Positions 1 to 5,523 are shown, counted from the stretch's first letter. The stretch: 5,542 nucleotides of DNA from Pseudomonadota bacterium (GCA_023427545.1 JAEZBF010000070.1:1-5542); one strand, 5' to 3'. Program-made: numbers and translations. The notes: generated from the sequence alone by a model not told the origin.

Positions 1-729
1 ATAACGCTGCCGATCGCCGGCTCAGGCGTCGCGGCACCCGGCGTCATCTTCGATGGCGGCCTGTTCCACATGTTCATCCAGACCGAGTTCATGCGGGAAG
101 GGGGGCGGTGCGAGCACCTCGTCTCGACCGATGGCTTCGACTGGACCGTGGTGGGTACGTCGATCTTCTCGATACCCGATACTGTCGAGCACGGCGTCTA
201 CGATCCCCATCCGGCGATCGTCGGCGGCCAGAAGTATCTCGTCTATTCCGCGATGCCGCGCTTCGACCGCGTGCCGCAGCCGGACGTCTTCCTTGCCCGC
301 AGCAGCTCGGGCACGTGGTTCGGCCCCTGGGATCGCCTGGGCAAGATTCTCGATCACGACGAGCTGCCTCATCACAATCCGCGTCATCATCCGGATTACG
401 AGTGGGGCATCGAGGGACCGCAGCTGGTGGAGCTGGCGGACGGCCGGGTCATGCTCAATGCGACCTGCTTCCTGCCCTCGGGGCCGCGCGGCACCCGCCA
501 GCGCGTATTCTTTGCGGTAGCCGACAAGGTCGAAGGGCCTTACCGCAGCATCGGCCCCGTGCTCGATCCGCAGGAGCCGGGCGAGAACGGCCATTCGACC
601 GTGATGATCAACGGCAACGAGCTGACGCTGTTCTACCAGAGCCGGGTCAAGACCACCGATCACCGCTGGCGCTATGGCATCGTGCGGGCGGTCGTCGAGC
701 CGACGCCGGAGCCGCAGGTGGCGGCCTGA
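1..729 (+). CDS. Glycoside hydrolase-like five-bladed beta-propeller protein (GH43/GH32-like), 5' end missing
   Basis: The frame is open from the first base, so the gene starts to the left; 242 residues are visible, ending at TGA 727-729. The ATG at 70 is internal: in-frame coding upstream (APGVIFDGGLFHMF) already looks like a propeller blade. Blade-type repeats are visible: an early AP-x-V strand at residues 12-15, YDPHPAIV at 67-74, LARSSSGTWFGPW at about 98-110, WGIEGPQLVEL at 135-145, and a late GENGHSTVMINGNELTLFY. In GH43/GH32/GH130-type propellers an acidic residue in a D-P strand and the Glu of an EGP motif are common catalytic residues; D68 and E138 are the candidates here. A His-rich loop precedes E138. 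The likely role is hydrolysis of a plant- or polysaccharide-derived glycoside, but family and substrate are not certain and it could be a non-catalytic relative. No signal peptide can be judged because the N terminus is absent. It converges on the RraA-family gene. Confidence 0.72.
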   Translation: MTLPIAGSGVAAPGVIFDGGLFHMFIQTEFMREGGRCEHLVSTDGFDWTVVGTSIFSIPDTVEHGVYDPHPAIVGGQKYLVYSAMPRFDRVPQPDVFLARSSSGTWFGPWDRLGKILDHDELPHHNPRHHPDYEWGIEGPQLVELADGRVMLNATCFLPSGPRGTRQRVFFAVADKVEGPYRSIGPVLDPQEPGENGHSTVMINGNELTLFYQSRVKTTDHRWRYGIVRAVVEPTPEPQVAA

Positions 730-741
730 TCCCAGGCCGCC
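720..741. terminator. Perfect 9-bp hairpin at the end of two convergent genes
   Basis: GGCGGCCTG (720-728) and CAGGCCGCC (733-741) are perfect inverse complements around a 4-base loop ATCC. The left arm overlaps the TGA of the hydrolase-like gene. A weaker second stem follows (GACCC 742-746 with GGGTC 755-759) and overlaps the stop of the opposing gene. Position between convergent stops suggests a bidirectional transcription end or an mRNA 3'-end stabiliser. There is no T-tract on either side, so it is not a classic intrinsic terminator. Confidence 0.4.
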
Positions 742-757
742 GACCCACAGGGGCGGG

Positions 758-1507
758 TCACTTCACGGGGTGGGTCTTGCGCCACTCCTGGTACTCGCCC
801 TCGGCATCCGGGTGCAGCGGATAGTAGCGCTGGAGCGGGGCGCCCTGCATCAGCTTCTCGCGCGAGAACACTTCCCACTCGGCGTGCTTGCGCGAGTCCT
901 CGATGACCTTCTCGGCCATCGCGACGGGCAGCACGACGACGCCGTCATCGTCGGCAATGATGATGTCTCCGGGGAGGACGGTCACGCCGCCGCAGGCGAT
1001 CGGGACGTTCACGGCGTTCGGGTAGATGCTGGTCTGCACGTGGTAGTTGGGCGTCCAGCCTTTGAGCCACAGGCAGAGGTCGAGCTTTTCGACGTTGGGA
1101 CGGTCGCGCATGCAGCCGTCGATGACGATGCCGGCGCCGCCGCGACCCTTGAAGTAGGTCGACATCATGTCGCCGAAGACACCCGAGCTCATGTCGCCGC
1201 GCGCGTCGACGACCACCACGTCGCCTTCCTCGACCTGGTAGAGCACGTGGCGGTGGAGCTGCGTCTCGGGATCGGCGTACTCGCCCTCGGAAAAGAGGTC
1301 CGGACGCTGCGGCAGGAACTGCAGCGTCACCGCCGGCCCGACGATCGACTTGCCCTTCGTCTGCGCGACCGGCCCGACCATGTGCGGGTTGCGAAAGCCC
1401 ATGTGGCCGAGCGAGCCGGCGACAGTCGCCGCCCCGATCCCCTTGAGCGCCTCGATCATCTCCTTGGGCGGGCGGGTCACCTTCTGGATCGTGGGTATGC
1501 TGGCCAT
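758..1507 (-). CDS. RraA family / class II pyruvate aldolase-like protein (HMG/CHA aldolase type)
   Basis: A 249-residue protein of the RraA-like fold, a family that includes 4-hydroxy-4-methyl-2-oxoglutarate/4-carboxy-4-hydroxy-2-oxoadipate aldolases and the RNase E inhibitor RraA. The aldolase signature D-X20-R-D is present as D113, R134 and D135 (GIVIDGCMRD, 126-135); in characterised aldolases these residues bind the divalent metal and pyruvate. The family's GD-x-I-x-ADDDGVVV strand lies near the C-terminal third. It carries a C-terminal extension (about 30 residues, rich in Tyr and Glu) beyond the core. ATG 1507 is chosen over TTG 1513 because GGAG sits 9 bases before the ATG but only 3 before the TTG. 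It is second in a leftward pair, 39 bp after an SDR gene. Given its neighbours, retro-aldol cleavage of a 2-oxo-4-hydroxy acid to pyruvate or a related product is the favoured role; decarboxylation or another 2-oxo acid lyase reaction is possible. An RNase-regulator role is unlikely in this context. Confidence 0.88.
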   Translation of the reverse strand: MASIPTIQKVTRPPKEMIEALKGIGAATVAGSLGHMGFRNPHMVGPVAQTKGKSIVGPAVTLQFLPQRPDLFSEGEYADPETQLHRHVLYQVEEGDVVVVDARGDMSSGVFGDMMSTYFKGRGGAGIVIDGCMRDRPNVEKLDLCLWLKGWTPNYHVQTSIYPNAVNVPIACGGVTVLPGDIIIADDDGVVVLPVAMAEKVIEDSRKHAEWEVFSREKLMQGAPLQRYYPLHPDAEGEYQEWRKTHPVK

Positions 1508-1516
1508 GGTCAAGAA

Positions 1517-1520
1517 CTCC
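1517..1520 (-). promoter_or_regulatory. Ribosome binding site deciding the RraA-family start
   Basis: Read on the minus strand this is GGAG, followed by 9 bases and then ATG at 1507. The alternative TTG start at 1513 would leave only 3 bases, too close for normal initiation. Confidence 0.55.
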
Positions 1521-1546
1521 GTGTTGCAGATGGCTTTTGGGTAGGA

Positions 1547-2329
1547 TCAGCGCAGCAGCGACTGGCCGCCGTCGATGTAAAGGACGTCGCCCGTCACGTG
1601 GCGGGCCCGGTCGGAAACGAGGAACAGCACCGCTTCCGCGATGTCCTCGGCCGCCGCCGGCTTGCCGCCGGTGATCGGCACGTCGCCCTCCGGCCAGATC
1701 ACCGGGTGGCGCACCGACTCGTTGTTGCGGCGCTGCGTGTTGAGGCTGATGTTGGTGCGCGTGGCGCCGGGGCAGATGGCGTTGACGCGAATACGGTCGC
1801 GCCCCAGCTCGAGCGCAAGGTGATTGCTGATTGCCACCTGGGCGGCCTTGGTGGCGCTGTAGGCCGACGCTCCCGGCGTGCTGAAGACGCGGTTGCCGTT
1901 CATCGACGAGATGATGACGATCGCGCCGCCACCCGCCGCCTTCAGATGCGGCACGGTGAAGTGCAGGCTGAGATACGTGCCCCGCAGGTTGACCGCCATC
2001 GTGCGATCCCACTCATCGGGCAGCAGTTCGTCGATCGGTGCCCACATGCCGTTGATCCCGGCGCAGGCGACCACGATGTCGATCCGCCCGGTGGCGGCGA
2101 AGACTTCAGCCACCGCCGAGCGCATCTGCGTTTCTTCAGCCACGTCGGCGAGCAGCGGCGTGACCTTGCCACCCGCCGCAGCGATCTCGTCGCTGACGCG
2201 GTTGAGGTTGGCCGGAATGAGATCGAGTGCCGCGACGTGCGCGCCGTTGGCGGCGAGCAGCTTGGCCGAGGCTTCGCCGATCCCCGAGCCGGCTCCGGTG
2301 ACGAGGGCGACCTTGCCCGCTAACTCCAT
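1547..2329 (-). CDS. SDR family NAD-type oxidoreductase (classical short-chain dehydrogenase)
   Basis: A 260-residue classical short-chain dehydrogenase with a single Rossmann fold. The cofactor loop is TGAGSGIG (11-18). D36 at the end of the second strand (ALDL) indicates NAD(H) rather than NADP(H). The structural NNAG motif is present as ACAG (88-91). The catalytic set is N114, S142 (in IISS), Y157 and K161 (YSATK). ICPGATRTN follows, and the protein ends in YIDGGQSLLR. A His/Trp/Pro-containing segment (RHPVIWPEGD) in the substrate lid is unusual and may set specificity. The ATG at 2329 starts directly before the ELAGKVALVTG strand, the normal SDR beginning. The frame continues upstream to a GTG at 2437, but those 36 residues are low-complexity and unlike the family. 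A GGAG lies 11 bases before the ATG, slightly far. It is first in a leftward pair with the RraA-family gene and divergent from the dehydratase. A sugar, sugar-acid or other polyol substrate is likely but not determined. Confidence 0.9.
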   Translation of the reverse strand: MELAGKVALVTGAGSGIGEASAKLLAANGAHVAALDLIPANLNRVSDEIAAAGGKVTPLLADVAEETQMRSAVAEVFAATGRIDIVVACAGINGMWAPIDELLPDEWDRTMAVNLRGTYLSLHFTVPHLKAAGGGAIVIISSMNGNRVFSTPGASAYSATKAAQVAISNHLALELGRDRIRVNAICPGATRTNISLNTQRRNNESVRHPVIWPEGDVPITGGKPAAAEDIAEAVLFLVSDRARHVTGDVLYIDGGQSLLR

Positions 2330-2405
2330 GACGAACGGCACTCCAACCGCGGGCAGGACGCCGCGGCCGCGGCAGCCGCGGGCCGGCAGGGATGCAGTCT
2401 GGATT

Positions 2406-2445
2406 GCCCTCCCCAGGTGCAGAGCAAGGCGTAGCACCTGAGGGC
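2406..2445. promoter_or_regulatory. Interrupted 12-bp inverted repeat, possible operator or leader hairpin
   Basis: CAGGTGC (2414-2420) and GCACCTG (2434-2440) are perfect inverse complements separated by 13 bases. The match continues outward as GCCCT (2406-2410) with AGGGC (2441-2445) after a 3-base CCC bulge on the left arm. The arm centres are about two to three helical turns apart. That fits either a regulator dyad or, if transcribed leftward, a stem-loop in the leader of the SDR-RraA unit. No T-tract follows, so a terminator is unlikely. Confidence 0.4.
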
Positions 2446-2500
2446 GGAACGGGGAAGTTCCTCACGCGAGAATCACGGCCGCCTCCGGCAGAAGGTCGCG

Positions 2501-2529
2501 TTGACGCTGCGAGTCGCCCCGTCCTAGAT
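2501..2529 (+). promoter_or_regulatory. Candidate sigma70-type promoter for the dehydratase gene
   Basis: TTGACG (2501-2506) is followed after 17 bases by CTAGAT (2524-2529). The first matches the -35 consensus in five of six positions. The second matches the alphaproteobacterial -10 preference CTATAT in five of six, though it is poor against TATAAT. Transcription would begin near 2536, giving a leader of about 50 bases. The GTGA-GGA-TCAC palindrome at 2541-2551 would then lie just downstream of the start point, a usual place for a repressor. Confidence 0.42.
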
Positions 2530-2575
2530 GACGGACCATCGTGAGGATCACCCGTCCGCGACAAGAGACGGGCAT

Positions 2576-2581
2576 AAGGGA
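2576..2581 (+). promoter_or_regulatory. Ribosome binding site of the dehydratase gene
   Basis: AAGGGA with a 5-base spacer before the ATG at 2587. It supports this start, which also places the first residues (MKIVDLKCAVI) exactly at the first strand of the enolase-family capping domain. Confidence 0.6.
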
Positions 2582-2586
2582 CCCCA

Positions 2587-3849
2587 ATGAAGATCGTCGA
2601 CCTGAAGTGCGCCGTCATCGGGCGCCATCCCATCGTGCGCATCAATACCGACGAGGGACTCTACGGACTGGGCGAAGTCGAGCACACCAAGACCTACCTC
2701 AAGCCCTGGGTGCTGCACTTCCGCGACGCCCTGATCGGCGAGGACCCCACCGACGTCGAGCGCGTCATGCTGAAGATCCGCCAGCGCGGGTCGTTCAAGC
2801 CCTACGGCGCGGCGGTCAGCGCCATCGAGCATGCGCTCTGGGACATCGCCGGCAAGGCCGCCGGCGTGCCGGCCTATAAGCTGCTCGGTGGCAAGGTGCG
2901 CGACAAGGTCCGCGTCTACAACGGCTCGCTGCGCCAGAGGCCGGAAGGCACGACGCCCGAGACCTATGCGGCCAACGTCAAATGGATGATGGAACGGCCG
3001 GAAAATTTCTTCATGGTCAAGATGCCCATCGGCTTCCATTCCGAGATGAAGCGCGATTTCGACGGCTTCCATTATGGCGTCGCACTTCCCAAGGCCGGCT
3101 ACCACGGCGCAATGGACCAGGGCGTGATCAGCGACCGCGGCTTCGCCCACATGCTCGACTGCGTTGCGGCGATGAAGGAAGTGCTCGGCGACAAGGTCAG
3201 CCTCGCCCTCGACTGCGGCCCCGGATGGATGCTCCCCGATGCGATCAGGTTCGCCCGCGCGGTCGAGAAGCACAACATCATGTGGCTCGAGGACATGCTG
3301 ACCGGCGACTACGTGCCGTGGGTCAACCCGCAGGCCTACCGCGAGCTGACCCTCTCGACCTCGGTGCCGATTCACACCGGCGAGCAGATCTACCTCCGCC
3401 ACAACTTCAAGGAGCTGATCGAGACGCAGGCGGTGCGGGTGATCGGCCCGGATCCGGCTGACATCGGCGGCATCGCCGAGCTCAAGTGGGTCGCCGAATA
3501 CGCCTACGTGCACCACATCCTGATGGCGCCGCACGGCACCGCGAACGGGCTCCTCGGCCTCGGCGCGCTGATCAACGTCTGCGCGACGCTCCCCGCGAAT
3601 TACATCGCGTTCGAGTATCCCAGTGCCTCCGACCCGTGGTGGGAGGATATCGTCATTGGCCTGCCCGAAGGGCGCATCGTCAACGACAGCATGGTCGACC
3701 TGCTGCCGGCGCCGGGCCTCGGCCTCGACATCGATGCGGAAGGGGCGATGAAGTACCTCAAGGAGGAGGACGCCGGCTTCTTCGACGCCCCGATGCCCAA
3801 GGCGCCCGCCCGGCTGCCGCGTGCCAAGGGCAAAACCAAAACGGCATAG
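2587..3849 (+). CDS. Mandelate racemase/muconate lactonizing enzyme family protein, probable sugar-acid dehydratase
   Basis: A 420-residue enolase-superfamily enzyme. Residues 1 to about 115 form the capping domain (TDEGLYGLGE at 21-30; AISA-like SAIEHALWDIAGKAAG at 78-93). The rest is the TIM-like barrel. Visible metal ligands are D209 (ALDCG), E235 (WLED) and E266 (HTGEQ). The His-Asp dyad of the mandelate racemase subgroup is H316 (MAPHGTANG) with D289 (GPDPADIGG), and E343 (FEYPS) matches the conserved C-terminal Glu. The second-strand motif is KMP (K145-P147) instead of K-x-K, and the residue two after D209 is Gly instead of Asn or His. KMP plus D-C resembles L-rhamnonate dehydratase, from memory, but that enzyme's His after the third metal Glu is Gln267 here. 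Such enzymes remove water from aldonic or uronic-type acids to give 2-keto-3-deoxy acids. A roughly 30-residue insertion (about 148-186) is unusual. The C-terminal tail is Pro/Lys-rich. Exact substrate is unknown; L-rhamnonate, L-fuconate or galactonate-like acids are candidates. Confidence 0.9.
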   Translation: MKIVDLKCAVIGRHPIVRINTDEGLYGLGEVEHTKTYLKPWVLHFRDALIGEDPTDVERVMLKIRQRGSFKPYGAAVSAIEHALWDIAGKAAGVPAYKLLGGKVRDKVRVYNGSLRQRPEGTTPETYAANVKWMMERPENFFMVKMPIGFHSEMKRDFDGFHYGVALPKAGYHGAMDQGVISDRGFAHMLDCVAAMKEVLGDKVSLALDCGPGWMLPDAIRFARAVEKHNIMWLEDMLTGDYVPWVNPQAYRELTLSTSVPIHTGEQIYLRHNFKELIETQAVRVIGPDPADIGGIAELKWVAEYAYVHHILMAPHGTANGLLGLGALINVCATLPANYIAFEYPSASDPWWEDIVIGLPEGRIVNDSMVDLLPAPGLGLDIDAEGAMKYLKEEDAGFFDAPMPKAPARLPRAKGKTKTA

Positions 3850-3936
3850 CGCCGCCGGGAAGCGGGCAGGGCAGGGAGCACCCGGCCTGCTTGCAGCTTT
3901 CAGGCGGGTTGATAGCGTCGCAGTCAAGGAAAGTAT

Positions 3937-3942
3937 GGGGAG
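3937..3942 (+). promoter_or_regulatory. Ribosome binding site deciding the second SDR start
   Basis: GGGGAG with a 5-base spacer before ATG 3948. The reading frame is open far upstream, into the dehydratase gene, so this site together with the usual SDR beginning (ADISGKIALVT) fixes the start. An ATG at 3934 is out of frame. Confidence 0.6.
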
Positions 3943-3947
3943 CAGCT

Positions 3948-4679
3948 ATGGCGGACATTTCGGGCAAGATCGCGCTGGTTACGGCAGGTGCGCAGGGCAT
4001 CGGCCTTGCGTCCGTGAAGGCCTTTGCCGCGGCAGGGTGCCGCGTCATCGCCACCGACATCAACGTCGAAAAGCTCGGCGAGCTGAAGGGGCTCGACAAC
4101 ATCGAGACCCGGCCGCTCAACGTGCTCGACGGCGAGATGGTGACCAAGGTGATGGAGGAGATCGGCCGCGTCGACATCCTCTTCAACTGCGCCGGCGTCG
4201 TCCACAACGGCACCGTGCTCGAGGCGACGGAAGCGGACCTCGACTTCGCCTTCAACCTCAACGTCAAGGCGCAGATGCGCATGATCAAGGCTGTGCTGCC
4301 GGGCATGCTCGAGCGCGGCGACGGCGCAATCGTCAACATGAGCTCGGTCGCTTCGTCGGTGACGGCGCCGCCGAGCCGCTTCGTCTACGCGGCGACTAAA
4401 GCCGCGGTGATCGGCCTCACGAAGTCTGTGGCCAAGGACTACGTCGCCCGCGGCATCCGCTGCAACGCGATCTGCCCCGGCACGGGCGAATCGCCCTCGC
4501 TGCAGGACCGCATGCGGGCAACAGGCGATTTCGAGGCGGCGCGCGCCGCGTTCATTGCCCGCCAACCGATCGGCAGGCTGGGTAAGCCCGAGGAGATCGC
4601 CGACCTCGCGGTCTACCTCGCCGGCGCGACCTACACGACCGGCCAGATCCACGTCATCGACGGCGGCTGGACGACCTGA
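3948..4679 (+). CDS. DHRS6-like SDR, probable 2-keto-3-deoxy-L-fuconate-type dehydrogenase
   Basis: A 243-residue classical SDR. The cofactor loop is TAGAQGIG (12-19). D37 (ATDIN) indicates NAD. NCAG lies at 80-83; the catalytic set is N105, S133 (NMSSVASS), Y147 and K151 (YAATK). RCNAICPGT (171-179) and a terminal VIDGGWTT follow. From memory the sequence is strikingly like human DHRS6/BDH2 (245 residues) over most of its length, with shared blocks such as MSSVASSV, TKAAVIGLTKSVA and IRCN. R144, R188 and R205, the substrate-carboxylate arginines described for DHRS6, are all in place. Bacterial relatives are often 2-keto-3-deoxy-L-fuconate 4-dehydrogenases, acting right after an enolase-superfamily dehydratase. 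The gene order here, 98 bp behind such a dehydratase on the same strand, fits that reaction: NAD-dependent oxidation of a 2-keto-3-deoxy acid. 3-Hydroxybutyrate dehydrogenase is the alternative. No convincing separate promoter is seen in the 98 bp gap, so co-transcription is likely. Confidence 0.9.
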   Translation: MADISGKIALVTAGAQGIGLASVKAFAAAGCRVIATDINVEKLGELKGLDNIETRPLNVLDGEMVTKVMEEIGRVDILFNCAGVVHNGTVLEATEADLDFAFNLNVKAQMRMIKAVLPGMLERGDGAIVNMSSVASSVTAPPSRFVYAATKAAVIGLTKSVAKDYVARGIRCNAICPGTGESPSLQDRMRATGDFEAARAAFIARQPIGRLGKPEEIADLAVYLAGATYTTGQIHVIDGGWTT

Positions 4680-4691
4680 GCCGAGCAGCCG

Positions 4692-5435
4692 TCAGCCCCG
4701 GCCGATGTAAGGCATGGCCGTGGCCATCACGGTCATGAACTGCACGTTCGCTTCGGGCGGCAGGTTCGCCATGTAGATGAGCGCATCGACGACGTGACGC
4801 ACGTCGAAGGTCGGCTCCGGCTTTGTGCTGAGGTCCGCCTGGAGCGAGCCGGTGGACATGCGGGCAGTCATGTCGGTCGCCGTGTTGCCGATGTCGATCT
4901 GCCCGCAGGCGATGTTGAACGGGCGCCCGTCGAGCGCGATCGACTTGGTCAGCCCGGTGATCGCGTGCTTGGTCGCATTGTAGGGACCCGCCTGGGGCCG
5001 CGGCACGTACGCCGAGATCGAGCCGTTGTTGATGATCCGGCCGCCCTGCGGGTCCTGCGCGCGCATGTGCCGGAACGCTTCGCGGGCAACATAGAACGCG
5101 CCGTCGAGGTTCACCGACACGATCCGGCGCCAGTCGGCGATCTCGATGTCGCCGAACGCAGCTCGCGGCGCCGTCTGCCCGGCATTGTTGAAAACGACGT
5201 CGATTCGTCCGAGTGCGTCGCGGGCGTCGGCAAAGAATCGCGCGACATCCTCGTGGTCGGTGACATCGCAGGTCGCGGCGAACGCTGCCCCGGCCTGAGT
5301 CCTGGTCTCCTCCAGCCGATCCGTCCGCCGGCCGCAGATGGCGACCTGGAATCCCGCCGCTGCCATTCCGATCGCCGCTGCCCTGCCGATTCCCGACGTC
5401 GCCCCGGTGATCACCACTACCTTGCCGCCAGCCAT
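4692..5435 (-). CDS. SDR family NADP-type oxidoreductase
   Basis: A 247-residue classical SDR. The cofactor loop is TGATSGIG (10-17). The second strand ends GRR (35-37), where Arg36/Arg37 favour NADP(H), unlike the other two SDRs here. NNAG lies at 83-86; the catalytic set is N109, S139 (NNGSISAY), Y152 and K156 (YNATK). In place of the usual PG motif it has CGQIDIGNTATDMT. It ends in MATAMPYIGRG, a C terminus I recall from a distinct bacterial SDR group of unknown substrate. It lacks the common IDGG ending. ATG 5435 is supported by AGGGGAA six bases upstream and by the immediate MAGGKVVVITG strand. It converges on the DHRS6-like gene, with 12 bp between stop codons, so it is not in that operon and may be unrelated to the pathway or serve as a reductase for an aldehyde or ketone product. 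Confidence 0.88.
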   Translation of the reverse strand: MAGGKVVVITGATSGIGRAAAIGMAAAGFQVAICGRRTDRLEETRTQAGAAFAATCDVTDHEDVARFFADARDALGRIDVVFNNAGQTAPRAAFGDIEIADWRRIVSVNLDGAFYVAREAFRHMRAQDPQGGRIINNGSISAYVPRPQAGPYNATKHAITGLTKSIALDGRPFNIACGQIDIGNTATDMTARMSTGSLQADLSTKPEPTFDVRHVVDALIYMANLPPEANVQFMTVMATAMPYIGRG

Positions 5436-5441
5436 CTCTCT

Positions 5442-5448
5442 TTCCCCT
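5442..5448 (-). promoter_or_regulatory. Ribosome binding site of the right-hand SDR
   Basis: Minus-strand AGGGGAA with a 6-base spacer before ATG 5435. This is the strongest Shine-Dalgarno match in the window and supports the chosen start. Confidence 0.6.
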
Positions 5449-5517
5449 GTTTCTGGTTCGGCTTAGCCCATTCGATGAGCGGCGGAAACAAGGCAGGTGC
5501 CGGAGACGATTGCGGCC

Positions 5518-5523
5518 ATATAG
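5518..5523 (-). promoter_or_regulatory. Possible -10 element upstream of the right-hand SDR
   Basis: Minus-strand CTATAT matches the alphaproteobacterial -10 preference exactly. It lies about 82 bases before the ATG at 5435. The matching -35 would fall at or beyond the right edge, so it cannot be tested here. The remaining 5449-5517 shows nothing else I can support. Confidence 0.25.

Larger units (their letters stand above)
2330..2586. promoter_or_regulatory. Divergent intergenic region between the two catabolic units
   Basis: This 257 bp gap separates the leftward SDR start (2329) from the rightward dehydratase start (2587) and is the only sizeable non-coding stretch. It must hold the promoters for both directions unless they are shared from elsewhere. 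Visible inside it are four CCGCGG palindromes (2347-2381), a 12-bp interrupted dyad (2406-2445), a candidate rightward promoter (2501-2529) and a small GTGA-GGA-TCAC palindrome (2541-2551). I could not find a convincing leftward promoter by eye. Confidence 0.6.

Noticed and set aside
758..1507. RraA-family protein as an RNase E activity regulator
   Set aside because: The aldolase D-X20-R-D signature and the catabolic neighbours favour an enzyme. Nothing in the window relates to RNA metabolism.
674..2323. A 549-codon open frame on the + strand, opposite the RraA-family and first SDR genes
   Set aside because: It runs antisense to two well-supported genes. Its translation is rich in Arg, His, Val and Asp with no recognisable motif, as expected from the opposite strand of GC3-biased genes.
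2330..2437. N-terminal extension of the first SDR to a GTG at 2437
   Set aside because: The 36 extra residues are Arg/Ala/Pro-rich and not SDR-like, and no ribosome binding site stands before the GTG. The ATG at 2329 starts right at the first Rossmann strand.
2548..3927. A 459-codon open frame on the - strand, opposite the dehydratase gene
   Set aside because: It is antisense to a gene with complete enolase-superfamily motifs, has skewed composition and shows no family signature. It also runs across the intergenic region.
3486..3947. Upstream extension of the second SDR into the dehydratase gene, as if a fusion
   Set aside because: The extra part is the dehydratase gene read in another frame. 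ATG 3948 has a good GGGGAG site and the standard SDR start.
3850..3947. Separate promoter or terminator between the dehydratase and the second SDR
   Set aside because: TTGATA (3909) with AGTATG is a poor match and would start only a few bases before the ATG. GCCGGG/CCCGGC (3854-3886) has a 21-base loop and no T-tract.
4662..4693. Inverted repeat (CGGCTG 4664-4669 with CAGCCG 4686-4691) between convergent genes as a terminator
   Set aside because: The loop is 16 bases, there is no T-tract, a competing 5-bp pairing exists, and the left arm is coding sequence for the conserved GGW ending.
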